The notes beneath the pieces were generated by a model. It saw only the letters and a list, made by a program, of their open reading frames with translations. It ran no database searches and was not told the DNA's origin. A stretch of 10,769 bases of DNA. Source: Azonexaceae bacterium. Its GTDB lineage: Bacteria; Pseudomonadota; Gammaproteobacteria; Burkholderiales; Rhodocyclaceae. The stretch is from assembly GCA_009469665.1 (NCBI GenBank), contig SSTB01000185.1:1-10769 (forward strand), written 5' to 3'. The translations under genes and the position numbers were made by a program. Positions within the stretch are counted from its first letter, which is position 1, and each line of letters begins with the position of its first letter. Shown in pieces: positions 1-9,225 of this stretch.

Positions 1-111
1 AGCCCCCGAGTAGCGCAGGGAAGCCCCCAGCGGGGGCCTCCGACCCAGGGGTGGCTTCTGGCACCTTTCTTCTTTCCACCAACAAGAAAGTACGCCCGCG
101 CCTCCAGCGCG

Positions 112-242
112 GAAACCATGGGTTCAGAAAAGCGGTTGGCCCGAGGAGTTGCGATGAAACCCAGGGGTTCAGAAGACTGATCTGCCAGGGGAGCCGGGGT
201 GAAGCCTGGATTTTGGGACGGGGGCGTGGACCGGGTGCGGAC
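112..242. repeat. Degenerate ~45-bp tandem repeat, 2-3 units
   Basis: Unit 1 (112-155) and unit 2 (156-200) start with nearly the same segment, GAAACC-ATGGGTTCAGAA and GAAACCCAGGGGTTCAGAA. Aligned by eye over their full length with one gap, they agree at about 31 of 45 positions, including a shared GCC..G.GGAG block in the second half. A weaker third unit starts at 201 with GAAGCCTGGATTTTGGGA and runs to roughly 242. The 44-45 nt spacing is a multiple of three in one step only, so selection as a coding repeat is not supported. This looks like a decayed dispersed or tandem intergenic repeat, and its function is unknown. Confidence 0.5.
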
Positions 243-300
243 CAAGTTGCCCGGTTCTACCGGAGGACCCGCGAGGGAAGCAATAACCCCAAAATTCCTA

Positions 301-329
301 TTGCACCCAACCCTTCAATCAAAGATAAT
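301..329 (+). promoter_or_regulatory. Probable sigma70-type promoter of rpmE
   Basis: TTGCAC (301-306) and GATAAT (324-329) are separated by exactly 17 bp. The -10 hexamer matches the TATAAT consensus at 5 of 6 positions. The -35 matches only at TTG. The predicted transcription start near 335-337 would give a leader of about 50 nt before rpmE. The element sits in a locally AT-richer stretch of otherwise GC-rich DNA, which supports it. Prediction by inspection only. Confidence 0.55.
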
Positions 330-372
330 CCCCGGTTTCCCAGATCGGCCACATCCGCCGATCGCCAGACTT

Positions 373-378
373 AAAGGA
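373..378 (+). promoter_or_regulatory. Ribosome binding site of rpmE
   Basis: AAAGGA lies 6 nt before the ATG at 385. It is a good Shine-Dalgarno match and fixes the rpmE start there rather than at in-frame starts further upstream (for example 199). Confidence 0.75.
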
Positions 379-384
379 CTGATC

Positions 385-603
385 ATGAAAGCCGGAATCC
401 ACCCCGACTACAACGAAATTCAGGTGACCTGCTCTTGCGGCCACACCTTCACCACCCGTTCCACCATGAAGAAGGCCCTGCACGTCGAAGTCTGTTCGGC
501 CTGCCACCCCTTCTACACGGGCAAGCAAAAGATCGTCGATACCGCCGGCCGGGTTGAGAAATTCAACCAGAAGTTCGGCTCCATGCGCGGCAAGGCCGCC
601 TGA
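385..603 (+). CDS. rpmE: 50S ribosomal protein L31 (bL31), zinc-binding form
   Basis: A 72-residue protein of the normal length for bL31, a large-subunit protein that bridges the central protuberance to the small subunit. It begins MKAGIHPDY and has the family signatures TCSCG and [13 protein letters not shown]. The four zinc-binding cysteines of the C+ form are all present (Cys16, Cys18, Cys37, Cys40), so this is the zinc-replete version and not the zinc-independent paralogue (ykgM/rpmE2 type). The start at 385 is set by homology and by the AAAGGA site. It has its own promoter candidate (301-329) and a strong terminator (624-650), so it is probably monocistronic. E. coli rpmE is reported to be autogenously controlled at translation. 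Whether the ~50-nt leader does the same here cannot be judged. Confidence 0.97.
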   Translation: MKAGIHPDYNEIQVTCSCGHTFTTRSTMKKALHVEVCSACHPFYTGKQKIVDTAGRVEKFNQKFGSMRGKAA

Positions 604-623
604 GTCCGAGCGCCTGGATGGTC

Positions 624-650
624 AAAAGGCAGCCCCCGGGCTGCCTTTTT
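624..650 (+). terminator. Intrinsic terminator of rpmE
   Basis: The arms AAAAGGCAGCC (624-634) and GGCTGCCTTTT (639-649) are perfect reverse complements around a CCCG loop, and a T5 run ends the element at 650. It lies 20 nt after the rpmE stop. The A-run opposite the T-run means it could also work on the minus strand, but no minus-strand gene ends here. Confidence 0.92.
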
Positions 651-661
651 CATTTCTCCCC

Positions 662-2293
662 ATGCTTCCCCTGATCGCCCTCCTGCGCCGCGGCGTGCGG
701 CTCCCGCCCTCGGGTTGGGCGCTGGCCGGCATGCTCGCCTTTTACGTCGTCGCCGGCCTCTTCGGCCGCGACCCGTGGAAGGGCGAGGACGCCATCCACA
801 TCGGCACGGCGTGGCACATCCTCACCTACGGCGACTGGCTTTCGCCGGACCTCGCCGGGCGACCCTTCAACGAGCCCCCGCTGTACTACTGGAGCGCGGC
901 CCTCACGGGGAAGCTGCTGGGTTGGCTGCTCCCCCTCCACGACGCCATGCGCTTCGCCAGTGGGATCTGGGTCGCCCTGGCGCTCACCGGCATTTACTAT
1001 GCGGGCCGCGAACTCTACGGGCAGCACGCGGCGGCGGCGAGTCCCATGTTGCTGGCCGGCTGCTGCGGCTTACTGCTGCACGCCCACGACGCCCAGCCCA
1101 TGCTCATTGCCCTGGCGGCCTACGGGGGAGTTCTGGGCGCCCTTGCGGCGTGCCCGCGCAAGCCCCGCATGGCCGGCGTCTTTTACGGTCTCTCGCTGGG
1201 AGCCTGCCTGCTGGGCGCTGGCGTGGCACCGACTCTGCCTTTGATTGCGGCCGGCCCTCTGACCCTGGCCCTTTACCCGGAGCGGCGCCAGACCCTGATC
1301 GCCCTCGGAGTCGCCCTGCCCCTAAGCCTGGCCATTGCCCTGCCCTGGCCCCTGGTCCTGCAGGCGGTCGAACCCCAACGCTTCGCCGGCTGGGTCGAGG
1401 CTGAGTCGGCCCAATTGTCGGCCGGCATCTTTCCTTTGCAGGGCGCCGCGTCGTACCTCTCCCATCTCACCTGGTTCGCCTTCCCCGCAAGCCCTATCGC
1501 ACTGTGGGCGCTGTGGCTCCGTCGCCGCACGCTGGCAAACCGCCCCCAGTCGCTGCCGCTGCTTTTCCTGGCGCTGACTCTGGCCCTGCTGGCTGTGGCC
1601 TATCGCCCCAAAGAAATTCCCGCCCTGCTGCTGCTGCCGCCCCTGGCCCTACTGGCCACGCCCGGCGCCCTCAGCCTGCGGCGGGGCGCGGCGAATGCTT
1701 TCGATTCCTTCGCCATGATGACCTTCACCTTCTTCGCCGCCCTGGTCTGGGTCGCCTGGTCCGCCATGGCCCTGGGATGGCCCGAACGGCTTGCGGGCAG
1801 AGTGGTCGCCCTGCGCCCCGGTTTCGTCGGCCACTTTGACGTCCTGGCATTCGCCGTCGCGGCGGTGGCAACGGCCTGGTGGCTGTGGCTCATCGTGACG
1901 GCTCCCCGCTCGCCCTACCGCAGCCTCACCCATTGGACCATGGGCATCACCACCCTCTGGCTTCTGGCCATTGCGCTCCTGCTCCCTTGGGTCGATTACG
2001 GCAAGAGCTACCGCCCGGTGGCGGAAGCCGTCGCCCGCCAACTCCCCGACCGGACCGACTGTCTCGCCGAACGGAGTTTGAACGAGACCCAAAGGGCTTC
2101 CTTCGCCTATTTCGCCGGTCTGGAACCACTGGCCCTGACCACGCCGGCCGGACGCAGGTGCCGCTGGCTCCTGGTCCAGGGCGACACCCGCGCCGACCTT
2201 GCCGCACCTGTCGGCACGTGGACCCAATTGTGGGAAGGCCACCGGCCAGGCGAGCGGCGGGAGAAGTTCCGCCTTTACCGACGCGGGGAATGA
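662..2293 (+). CDS. Membrane GT-C glycosyltransferase, ArnT/PMT (family 39) type
   Basis: A 543-residue, very hydrophobic protein with roughly 10-12 predicted membrane spans and a soluble C-terminal tail (about residues 450-543). The N-terminal part fits the ArnT/PMT superfamily, which transfers sugars from polyprenyl-phosphate donors on the periplasmic side. After the first span comes WKGEDAIHIG (residues 39-48), where the acidic pair Glu42-Asp43 stands at the place of the catalytic acidic motif. It is followed by GDWLSPDLAGRPFNEPPLYYW (57-77), the typical loop of this family, and by an HDAQP segment after the next spans. The substrate (lipid A, protein or other glycan) cannot be deduced, and no lipid A or arn gene is nearby. 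The start is uncertain: ATG 662 lacks a clear Shine-Dalgarno site and lies just after the rpmE terminator. ATG 731 (residue 24) is the main alternative. The frame continues back to 554 inside rpmE, but that part is not protein-like. Confidence 0.85.
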   Translation: MLPLIALLRRGVRLPPSGWALAGMLAFYVVAGLFGRDPWKGEDAIHIGTAWHILTYGDWLSPDLAGRPFNEPPLYYWSAALTGKLLGWLLPLHDAMRFASGIWVALALTGIYYAGRELYGQHAAAASPMLLAGCCGLLLHAHDAQPMLIALAAYGGVLGALAACPRKPRMAGVFYGLSLGACLLGAGVAPTLPLIAAGPLTLALYPERRQTLIALGVALPLSLAIALPWPLVLQAVEPQRFAGWVEAESAQLSAGIFPLQGAASYLSHLTWFAFPASPIALWALWLRRRTLANRPQSLPLLFLALTLALLAVAYRPKEIPALLLLPPLALLATPGALSLRRGAANAFDSFAMMTFTFFAALVWVAWSAMALGWPERLAGRVVALRPGFVGHFDVLAFAVAAVATAWWLWLIVTAPRSPYRSLTHWTMGITTLWLLAIALLLPWVDYGKSYRPVAEAVARQLPDRTDCLAERSLNETQRASFAYFAGLEPLALTTPAGRRCRWLLVQGDTRADLAAPVGTWTQLWEGHRPGERREKFRLYRRGE

Positions 2294-2339
2294 ACGCCTA
2301 GGGCGAGTTCACAGTAACCGGCGGGACTGGGTTTGCCAG

Positions 2340-2424
2340 GGCGGGATGGGCACCAAGGCGCGAGGTGCGGGGAATGGTCGTTCCATTCCCAAGCCAATCA
2401 ACACCGGCGACCGCCCGTCCCGCC
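2340..2424. other. Nested inverted repeats between convergent genes
   Basis: The 169-bp spacer between the glycosyltransferase stop and the orn stop holds a layered structure. The outer arms 2340-2351 and 2413-2424 pair over 12 positions with one G-T wobble. GGTG (2364-2367) can pair with CACC (2402-2405) inside them. The centre is a perfect 8-bp hairpin, GGGAATGG (2370-2377) / CCATTCCC (2383-2390), with a TCGTT loop. No T-run follows on either strand, so it is not a standard intrinsic terminator. It may be a shared 3'-end structure for both convergent transcripts, used with Rho or as protection from exonucleases. Confidence 0.5.
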
Positions 2425-2462
2425 AGACCCTTGCGCAGCCCGTCGCTTACTGGGAACACGCC

Positions 2463-3026
2463 CTAGCCGGCGTCCGGCGGCGTGACCCGCAGGAAATGCT
2501 CGCGGTAGTACTTCAGCTCGTCGATGGATTCGTAGATGTCGGCCAGGGCGGTGTGGCGGCTCTTTTTCTTGAACCCCTTGTAGATATCCGGGGTCCAGCG
2601 CTTGCACAGTTCTTTCAAGGTACTGACGTCGAGATTGCGGTAATGGAAGAAGGCTTCCAGTTGCGGCATATGGCGGGCCATGAAGCGCCGGTCCTGGCAG
2701 ATCGAATTGCCGCACATGGGGGAATGGCCGGCGGAGGAATATTTTTTCAGAAACTCCAGGGCTTCCGCCGCCACCTGGGCCTCGTCCTGGGTAGACGCCT
2801 TCACCCGGTCGATGAGGCCTGAACGTCCGTGGGTTTTCTGGTTCCAATCGTCCATGGCGGCCAGAACTTCATCGCTTTGATGGACAGCCCAGGCGGGGGA
2901 TTCCGCCACCATGCGCAACTCGGCGTCGGTCACCACCATGGCCAATTCGATGATGCGGTCCCGGTCGGGTTCCAGCCCGGTCATTTCCATATCCAGCCAG
3001 ACGAGGTTGTTGGCGTTGCCTGCCAT
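2463..3026 (-). CDS. orn: Oligoribonuclease (3'-5' exoribonuclease, DEDDh)
   Basis: A 187-residue protein that degrades very short RNAs and linear dinucleotides such as pGpG to mononucleotides, the last step of RNA decay and of c-di-GMP breakdown. The family signatures run through its whole length: [45 protein letters not shown] and YYREHFL. The DEDDh catalytic set is complete: Asp12, Glu14, Asp112, His158 and Asp163, at the same positions as in the E. coli enzyme. The start at 3026 (MAGNANNL) is chosen because it matches the E. coli N terminus. An upstream in-frame ATG at 3059 would add 11 residues without family similarity. The Shine-Dalgarno sequence is weak (GAAGA). It is divergent from the M48 protease gene with a 47-bp gap. 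E. coli orn is likewise divergent from rsgA, which here follows the protease. Confidence 0.97.
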   Translation of the reverse strand: MAGNANNLVWLDMEMTGLEPDRDRIIELAMVVTDAELRMVAESPAWAVHQSDEVLAAMDDWNQKTHGRSGLIDRVKASTQDEAQVAAEALEFLKKYSSAGHSPMCGNSICQDRRFMARHMPQLEAFFHYRNLDVSTLKELCKRWTPDIYKGFKKKSRHTALADIYESIDELKYYREHFLRVTPPDAG

Positions 3027-3073
3027 ATAATTCTTCGCTTCTTTGCCCAAAGCGCGCATTGTCGCATAGCTCC

Positions 3074-4342
3074 ATGATCGCCAGCCTTCCCGCCGCCACC
3101 TTCACCACCCTCTTCGTCGCCGCGCTTGTGACGACCCTCATCCTGCGCCTCTGGCTCGCCTCCCGCCAGGCGGCCCACGTCGCCCGCCACGCCGATGCCG
3201 TTCCTGCCCAGTTCGCGGGCCGCATCGAGCTTGATGCCCATCGGAAAGCCGCCGCCTACACCGTCGCCAAGACTCGTTTCGGCATGACGGCCGCGCTGGC
3301 CGACAGCGCTCTCCTCGCCGCCCTCACCCTGGGCGGCGGCATCGCGACCCTGGACACCCTGTGGGCTGGCCTTTTGGGCGGCCCCGGCCACGCCTATGGC
3401 CTGGCGCTCATTTTCAGCGTCTTCGCCATCCAGGCCCTGGTGGACCTGCCCTTCTCCCTCTACCGCCAGTTCGTCATCGAGACGCGCTTCGGCTTCAACC
3501 GCATGACCCTGGGCCTGTTCTTTTCCGACGTGCTCAAGCAGGCGCTTCTCGCCGCCGTGATCGGCACCCCCCTGCTGCTTGCGGTGCTCTGGCTGATGGG
3601 CAACCTGGGCCCGTACTGGTGGCTGACGGTGTGGGTATTCTGGTGCGTTTTCTCCCTTGCTCTGCACTTCATCTACCCCACCTGGATCGCCCCTCTGTTC
3701 AATAAGTTCTCCCCCTTGGCGGAAGGCGAGATGAAGGCGCGCATCGAGGCCCTCCTCGGCCGCTGCGGCTTCCGTTCCAGCGGGCTGTTCGTCATGGACG
3801 GTTCCCGCCGTTCCAGCCACGGGAACGCCTATTTCACCGGCTTTGGCGACAGCAAGCGCATCGTCTTCTTCGACACCCTGCTCGAACGCCTCGCCCCCGC
3901 CGAGGTAGAGGCCGTCCTGGCCCACGAACTGGGTCACTTCCGGCGCCGCCATGTGGTCAAGCACATCGCCCTCAGTTTCCTGCTGTCGCTCTTCTTCCTC
4001 TGGCTGCTGGGGATGCTGATCGAATCCCCGGGGTTCTATGCCGGGCTGGGCGCCCCCGGGGGCAATACGGCCCTGGCCCTGGTGCTCTTCTTCCTGGTCA
4101 TCCCCGTCTTCACCTTCCCTTTCCATCCGCTGACCAGCTCCCTGTCCCGCAGCCACGAATTCGAGGCCGACGCCTACGCCGCCGACCACGCCAGCGCCGA
4201 CGATCTGGTTCGCGCCCTGGTCAAGCTTTACCAGGACAACGCCGCCACCCTGACACCAGACCCGCTGCACTCCCTGTTCTACGACTCCCACCCGCCCGCT
4301 GCCCAGCGCATCGAGCATCTCAATCGTTTGAGGCCGGTCTGA
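3074..4342 (+). CDS. M48 family zinc metalloprotease, Ste24/CAAX protease type
   Basis: A 422-residue multi-pass inner-membrane protease. The N-terminal M48_N-type region (about residues 5-205) has several membrane spans and the family signature [21 protein letters not shown] (residues 125-145). The catalytic domain has HELGH (284-288), whose two histidines bind zinc and whose Glu285 is catalytic, and [12 protein letters not shown] (358-369), where Glu362 should be the third zinc ligand. [11 protein letters not shown] (403-413) is the usual C-terminal motif. Two further spans lie at about 298-316 and 331-349. Eukaryotic relatives cut prenylated CAAX proteins. The bacterial substrate is not known from this sequence, and a membrane quality-control role is likely. 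ATG 3074 is preferred, and a TTG at 3059 would add five residues. No clear Shine-Dalgarno site precedes either. It probably forms an operon with rsgA, 37 nt downstream. Confidence 0.93.
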   Translation: MIASLPAATFTTLFVAALVTTLILRLWLASRQAAHVARHADAVPAQFAGRIELDAHRKAAAYTVAKTRFGMTAALADSALLAALTLGGGIATLDTLWAGLLGGPGHAYGLALIFSVFAIQALVDLPFSLYRQFVIETRFGFNRMTLGLFFSDVLKQALLAAVIGTPLLLAVLWLMGNLGPYWWLTVWVFWCVFSLALHFIYPTWIAPLFNKFSPLAEGEMKARIEALLGRCGFRSSGLFVMDGSRRSSHGNAYFTGFGDSKRIVFFDTLLERLAPAEVEAVLAHELGHFRRRHVVKHIALSFLLSLFFLWLLGMLIESPGFYAGLGAPGGNTALALVLFFLVIPVFTFPFHPLTSSLSRSHEFEADAYAADHASADDLVRALVKLYQDNAATLTPDPLHSLFYDSHPPAAQRIEHLNRLRPV

Positions 4343-4379
4343 GAAGCGGTCGCCCGTTGCGCCACGGCGCCAAGAATCG

Positions 4380-5246
4380 ATGAGTGCAATCGGCCGCGTT
4401 GTCGCCGCTCACGGCCGCCAGTACGTGGTCGAATTTCAGGACGGGCGGCGCCTGGTCTGTGTTCCCCGCGGCAAGAAGAGCGAAGTGGCCTGCGGTGACC
4501 GGGTCGAAGTCGCGCTCACGTCGCCGGACCAGGGTGTCATCGAGGCCATCCAGCCCCGGAGGAGCCTCCTTTACCGCTCCAACGACCTGCGCCAGAAACT
4601 CATCGCGGCCAATGTCGACCTGCTGGTCCTCGTCGTCGCCACCGAACCCGCCTTTTCCGACGAACTGCTCACCCGCGCCCTAGTCGCCGCGGCGTGCGAG
4701 GACATCGCTCCCCTGATCGTCCTCAACAAGGCGGATCTAGCCGACCGTCTTCCCGCTGCCCGGCAGCGCCTTGCTGTCCTGGCCGGCCTGGGCTACGCCA
4801 TCGTCGAACTCAGCGCCCGGACAGACGCAGAAGCCCTGCGCCCCCACCTGACCGGGCGTACGACAGTTCTGGTCGGCCAGTCGGGCATGGGCAAATCAAC
4901 CCTGGTCAACGCGCTTGTGCCCGGCGCCGCGGCGGCCACCCGCGAAATCTCTTCCGCCCTGGACTCGGGCAAGCACACCACGACCCACGCCTGTCTGTAC
5001 CCGCTGGATGGCGAGAGTCAGATCATCGATTCCCCGGGCCTGCAGGAATTCGGCCTCGCCCACCTGGAGATTCCAGCTATCGAGGCGGCTTTCCCCGAAT
5101 TCGCCCCCTGGCTGGGCAAATGCCGCTTCCGCAATTGCCATCACGACCAGGAACCGGACTGCGCCCTGCACGCCGCCGTTGCGGCGGGCGCCGTGGACGC
5201 AAGCCGCTTCACGGCCTATCATCGAATCGTCCTGAGCAAGCGGTAA
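4380..5246 (+). CDS. rsgA: Ribosome small subunit-dependent GTPase A
   Basis: A 288-residue circularly permuted GTPase that helps late maturation of the 30S subunit. An N-terminal OB-fold (about residues 1-65) is followed by the GTPase motifs in permuted order: G4 NKAD (116-119), G5-like SAR (145-147), G1 GQSGMGKS (166-173), a switch region with GKHTTTH (197-203) and G3 DSPG (217-220). The C-terminal zinc finger has Cys248, Cys253, His255 and Cys261, in the spacing of the E. coli protein. It is shorter than E. coli RsgA (about 350 residues), mainly because the N-terminal extension is missing, which is common in this lineage. The start at 4380 places the OB-fold strand SAIGRVVAAHGRQY at the N terminus. 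The Shine-Dalgarno sequence (AAGA) is weak. Likely co-transcribed with the upstream protease gene. Confidence 0.96.
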   Translation: MSAIGRVVAAHGRQYVVEFQDGRRLVCVPRGKKSEVACGDRVEVALTSPDQGVIEAIQPRRSLLYRSNDLRQKLIAANVDLLVLVVATEPAFSDELLTRALVAAACEDIAPLIVLNKADLADRLPAARQRLAVLAGLGYAIVELSARTDAEALRPHLTGRTTVLVGQSGMGKSTLVNALVPGAAAATREISSALDSGKHTTTHACLYPLDGESQIIDSPGLQEFGLAHLEIPAIEAAFPEFAPWLGKCRFRNCHHDQEPDCALHAAVAAGAVDASRFTAYHRIVLSKR

Positions 5247-5338
5247 TGGACATATCCGGAGCGTGCAAGTGATGGGGGCTTTCAGGGTCGTTTCTCCCTC
5301 TCCAAGCTGCTCCCCCGCGAGGCACGGGATGGATCAAG

Positions 5339-8234
<2,896 letters not shown>

Positions 8235-8248
<14 letters not shown>

Positions 8249-9131
8249 GCCTCAGGGTCGCGACGACCTCGTTGCCCCGACCCCTATACTCCAGGGCATC
8301 GAAGCTGAGCATGCGCGACATGGCGATGCCGCGGCCGTGGGTGTCGAAGGCCCGCTCCGGCGAAAGCTCCAGGTAGCGGCGCCAGTCGAAACCGGCCCCC
8401 TGGTCCCGTACAGTGAAGATCAGGCTTCCGGCCTCGCGGCGGATTTCCAGTTGCCCCACCCGCCCCGCGTATTCGGGCAGCGCCAGCCGACGGGCGATCT
8501 CGTCCGGCAGAGTGCCCTGCTCGATGAGGGCCGACTTCTCGCCGTAGCCGATACCCAGATTGCCGTGCTCCACCGCGTTGAGCATCAGTTCCGAAAGCCC
8601 CAGCACCACCCTGGCCGGGTCCGGCGCCGCATTGGCGGCCAGAGTGGCGAGATTGCGCGCCTCTTCCGGTGTGCGAAAGACGAAGGTCGCCTGTTGCAGG
8701 CAGCCGAAGCTCTGGCCGATGCGGGCCGCTTCCCGCCGCAATTCCTGGTGTTCGAGACGATCATCCAGCGCCGCCCCGACGATGGCGAGCAGGGTATCGG
8801 CGGAAAAAGGCTTGGTCAGGTAATAAAAGGCCCCGGCCCGCAGGCCTTCCGCCACGTCCCCATCGGCGGTCATGGCGGTCTGCATGATGACCGGCACGTC
8901 TTCCCAGCCTTCCCGCGCCTTGAGGCGGCGCAGGATTTCGATGCCGTCCATGTCCGGCATCATGCGATCCAGAAGGATCACGTCGAAGCCCGCATCCGCC
9001 CCCTGCAAACGCTCCCAGGCCTCACCCCCGGAGGAAGCGGCGACCACCTGATAGCCTTCCTCGGCCAGGGTCTCGACCAGGCGTTCCTGATTGATGGGTT
9101 CGTCTTCGACGACCAGTACGCTAGGGGGCAT
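8235..9131 (-). CDS. Response regulator with RsbW-like ATPase output (REC-HATPase_c_2)
   Basis: A 298-residue protein. The N-terminal receiver (1-122) has VLVVEDEP with Asp10-Glu11, phospho-acceptor Asp55 in [11 protein letters not shown], Thr85 and Lys107. After a charged helical linker (123-145), the C-terminal domain (about 146-296) is a GHKL ATPase of the RsbW/SpoIIAB anti-sigma type: N-box [12 protein letters not shown] (180-191) with Asn185, G1 DQGAGFDW (243-250) and G2 [10 protein letters not shown] (264-273). A roughly 30-residue segment (about 196-225, GEKSALIEQ and RRLALPE) stands between N-box and G1 and is longer than in plain RsbW. There is no His phospho-acceptor domain, so it is not a histidine kinase. 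It probably takes phosphate from the HPt domain of the convergent hybrid kinase and controls a partner protein by binding or Ser/Thr phosphorylation. The partner is not in the window. GAGAG lies 6 nt before the ATG. Confidence 0.9.
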
Positions 9132-9156
9132 GATTCACTCTCTGTTCGGACGGGTT

Positions 9157-9175
9157 TGCCGACCCGGGGCCGGCA
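9157..9175. repeat. Short inverted repeat upstream of the REC-ATPase gene
   Basis: TGCCG (9157-9161) and CGGCA (9171-9175) are perfect reverse complements. The inner bases extend the pairing through one wobble and three C-G pairs. It lies 25 nt upstream of the ATG at 9131 on the minus strand, in the leader or promoter region, and could be an operator or an mRNA hairpin. No clear -10/-35 pair was found in this spacer. In DNA this GC-rich, such a repeat may be chance. Confidence 0.3.
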
Positions 9176-9198
9176 GTCAGAGGCCGAACCCTAGCACG

Positions 9199-9225
9199 AA
9201 ATACAAAATTACTCGCATGGCGAGT
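9199..9225 (-). terminator. Candidate intrinsic terminator after the flavoprotein gene
   Basis: Read on the minus strand, ACTCGC (9225-9220), loop CAT, GCGAGT (9216-9211) form a perfect 6-bp stem, followed by AATTTTGTATTT (9210-9199). It begins directly after the stop codon at 9226-9228. The stem is short and the T-run is interrupted, so its strength is uncertain. If real, it separates the transglutaminase/flavoprotein unit from the REC-ATPase gene, whose start is 68 nt further on. Confidence 0.55.

Larger units (their letters stand above)
1..384. other. Non-coding region upstream of rpmE
   Basis: No convincing protein gene lies here. Open frames exist, including one open from the window edge to about position 180 and one at 51-374, but they cross a tandem repeat, look like low-complexity Arg/Gly/Pro translations and carry no recognisable domain. 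A short GC hairpin lies at 23-37 (GCCCCC, loop AGC, GGGGGC). It has no T-run after it, so it is not a clear intrinsic terminator. A weaker CGCGC/GCGCG hairpin lies at 97-111. The right part holds the rpmE promoter and leader. In related betaproteobacteria rho often precedes rpmE, so this may be the rho-rpmE spacer, but rho itself is not in the window. Confidence 0.6.

Noticed and set aside
23..37. GCCCCC-AGC-GGGGGC hairpin as a terminator of an upstream gene
   Set aside because: No T-run follows on the plus strand and the upstream gene is not visible, so it is recorded only as a hairpin within the spacer.
51..374. Open frame of 107 codons before rpmE
   Set aside because: It runs through the degenerate repeat and the rpmE promoter, has an Arg/Gly-rich composition without a domain, and has no ribosome binding site.
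199..384. In-frame N-terminal extension of L31
   Set aside because: bL31 starts at MKAGIHP in the family, and the AAAGGA site at 373-378 and the promoter at 301-329 fit the start at 385.
554..661. Extension of the glycosyltransferase back into rpmE
   Set aside because: The extra residues come from rpmE codons in another frame and from the terminator, and are not conserved-looking.
2981..4318. 445-codon minus-strand frame opposite the M48 protease gene
   Set aside because: Its translation is a Gly/Glu/Gln-rich low-complexity shadow typical of GC-rich DNA. The plus strand clearly encodes the protease.
5247..5338. Search for a promoter or terminator between rsgA and the hybrid kinase gene
   Set aside because: Only weak GGGGG/CCCCC pairing was found, with no credible -35/-10 pair or T-run, so nothing is called.
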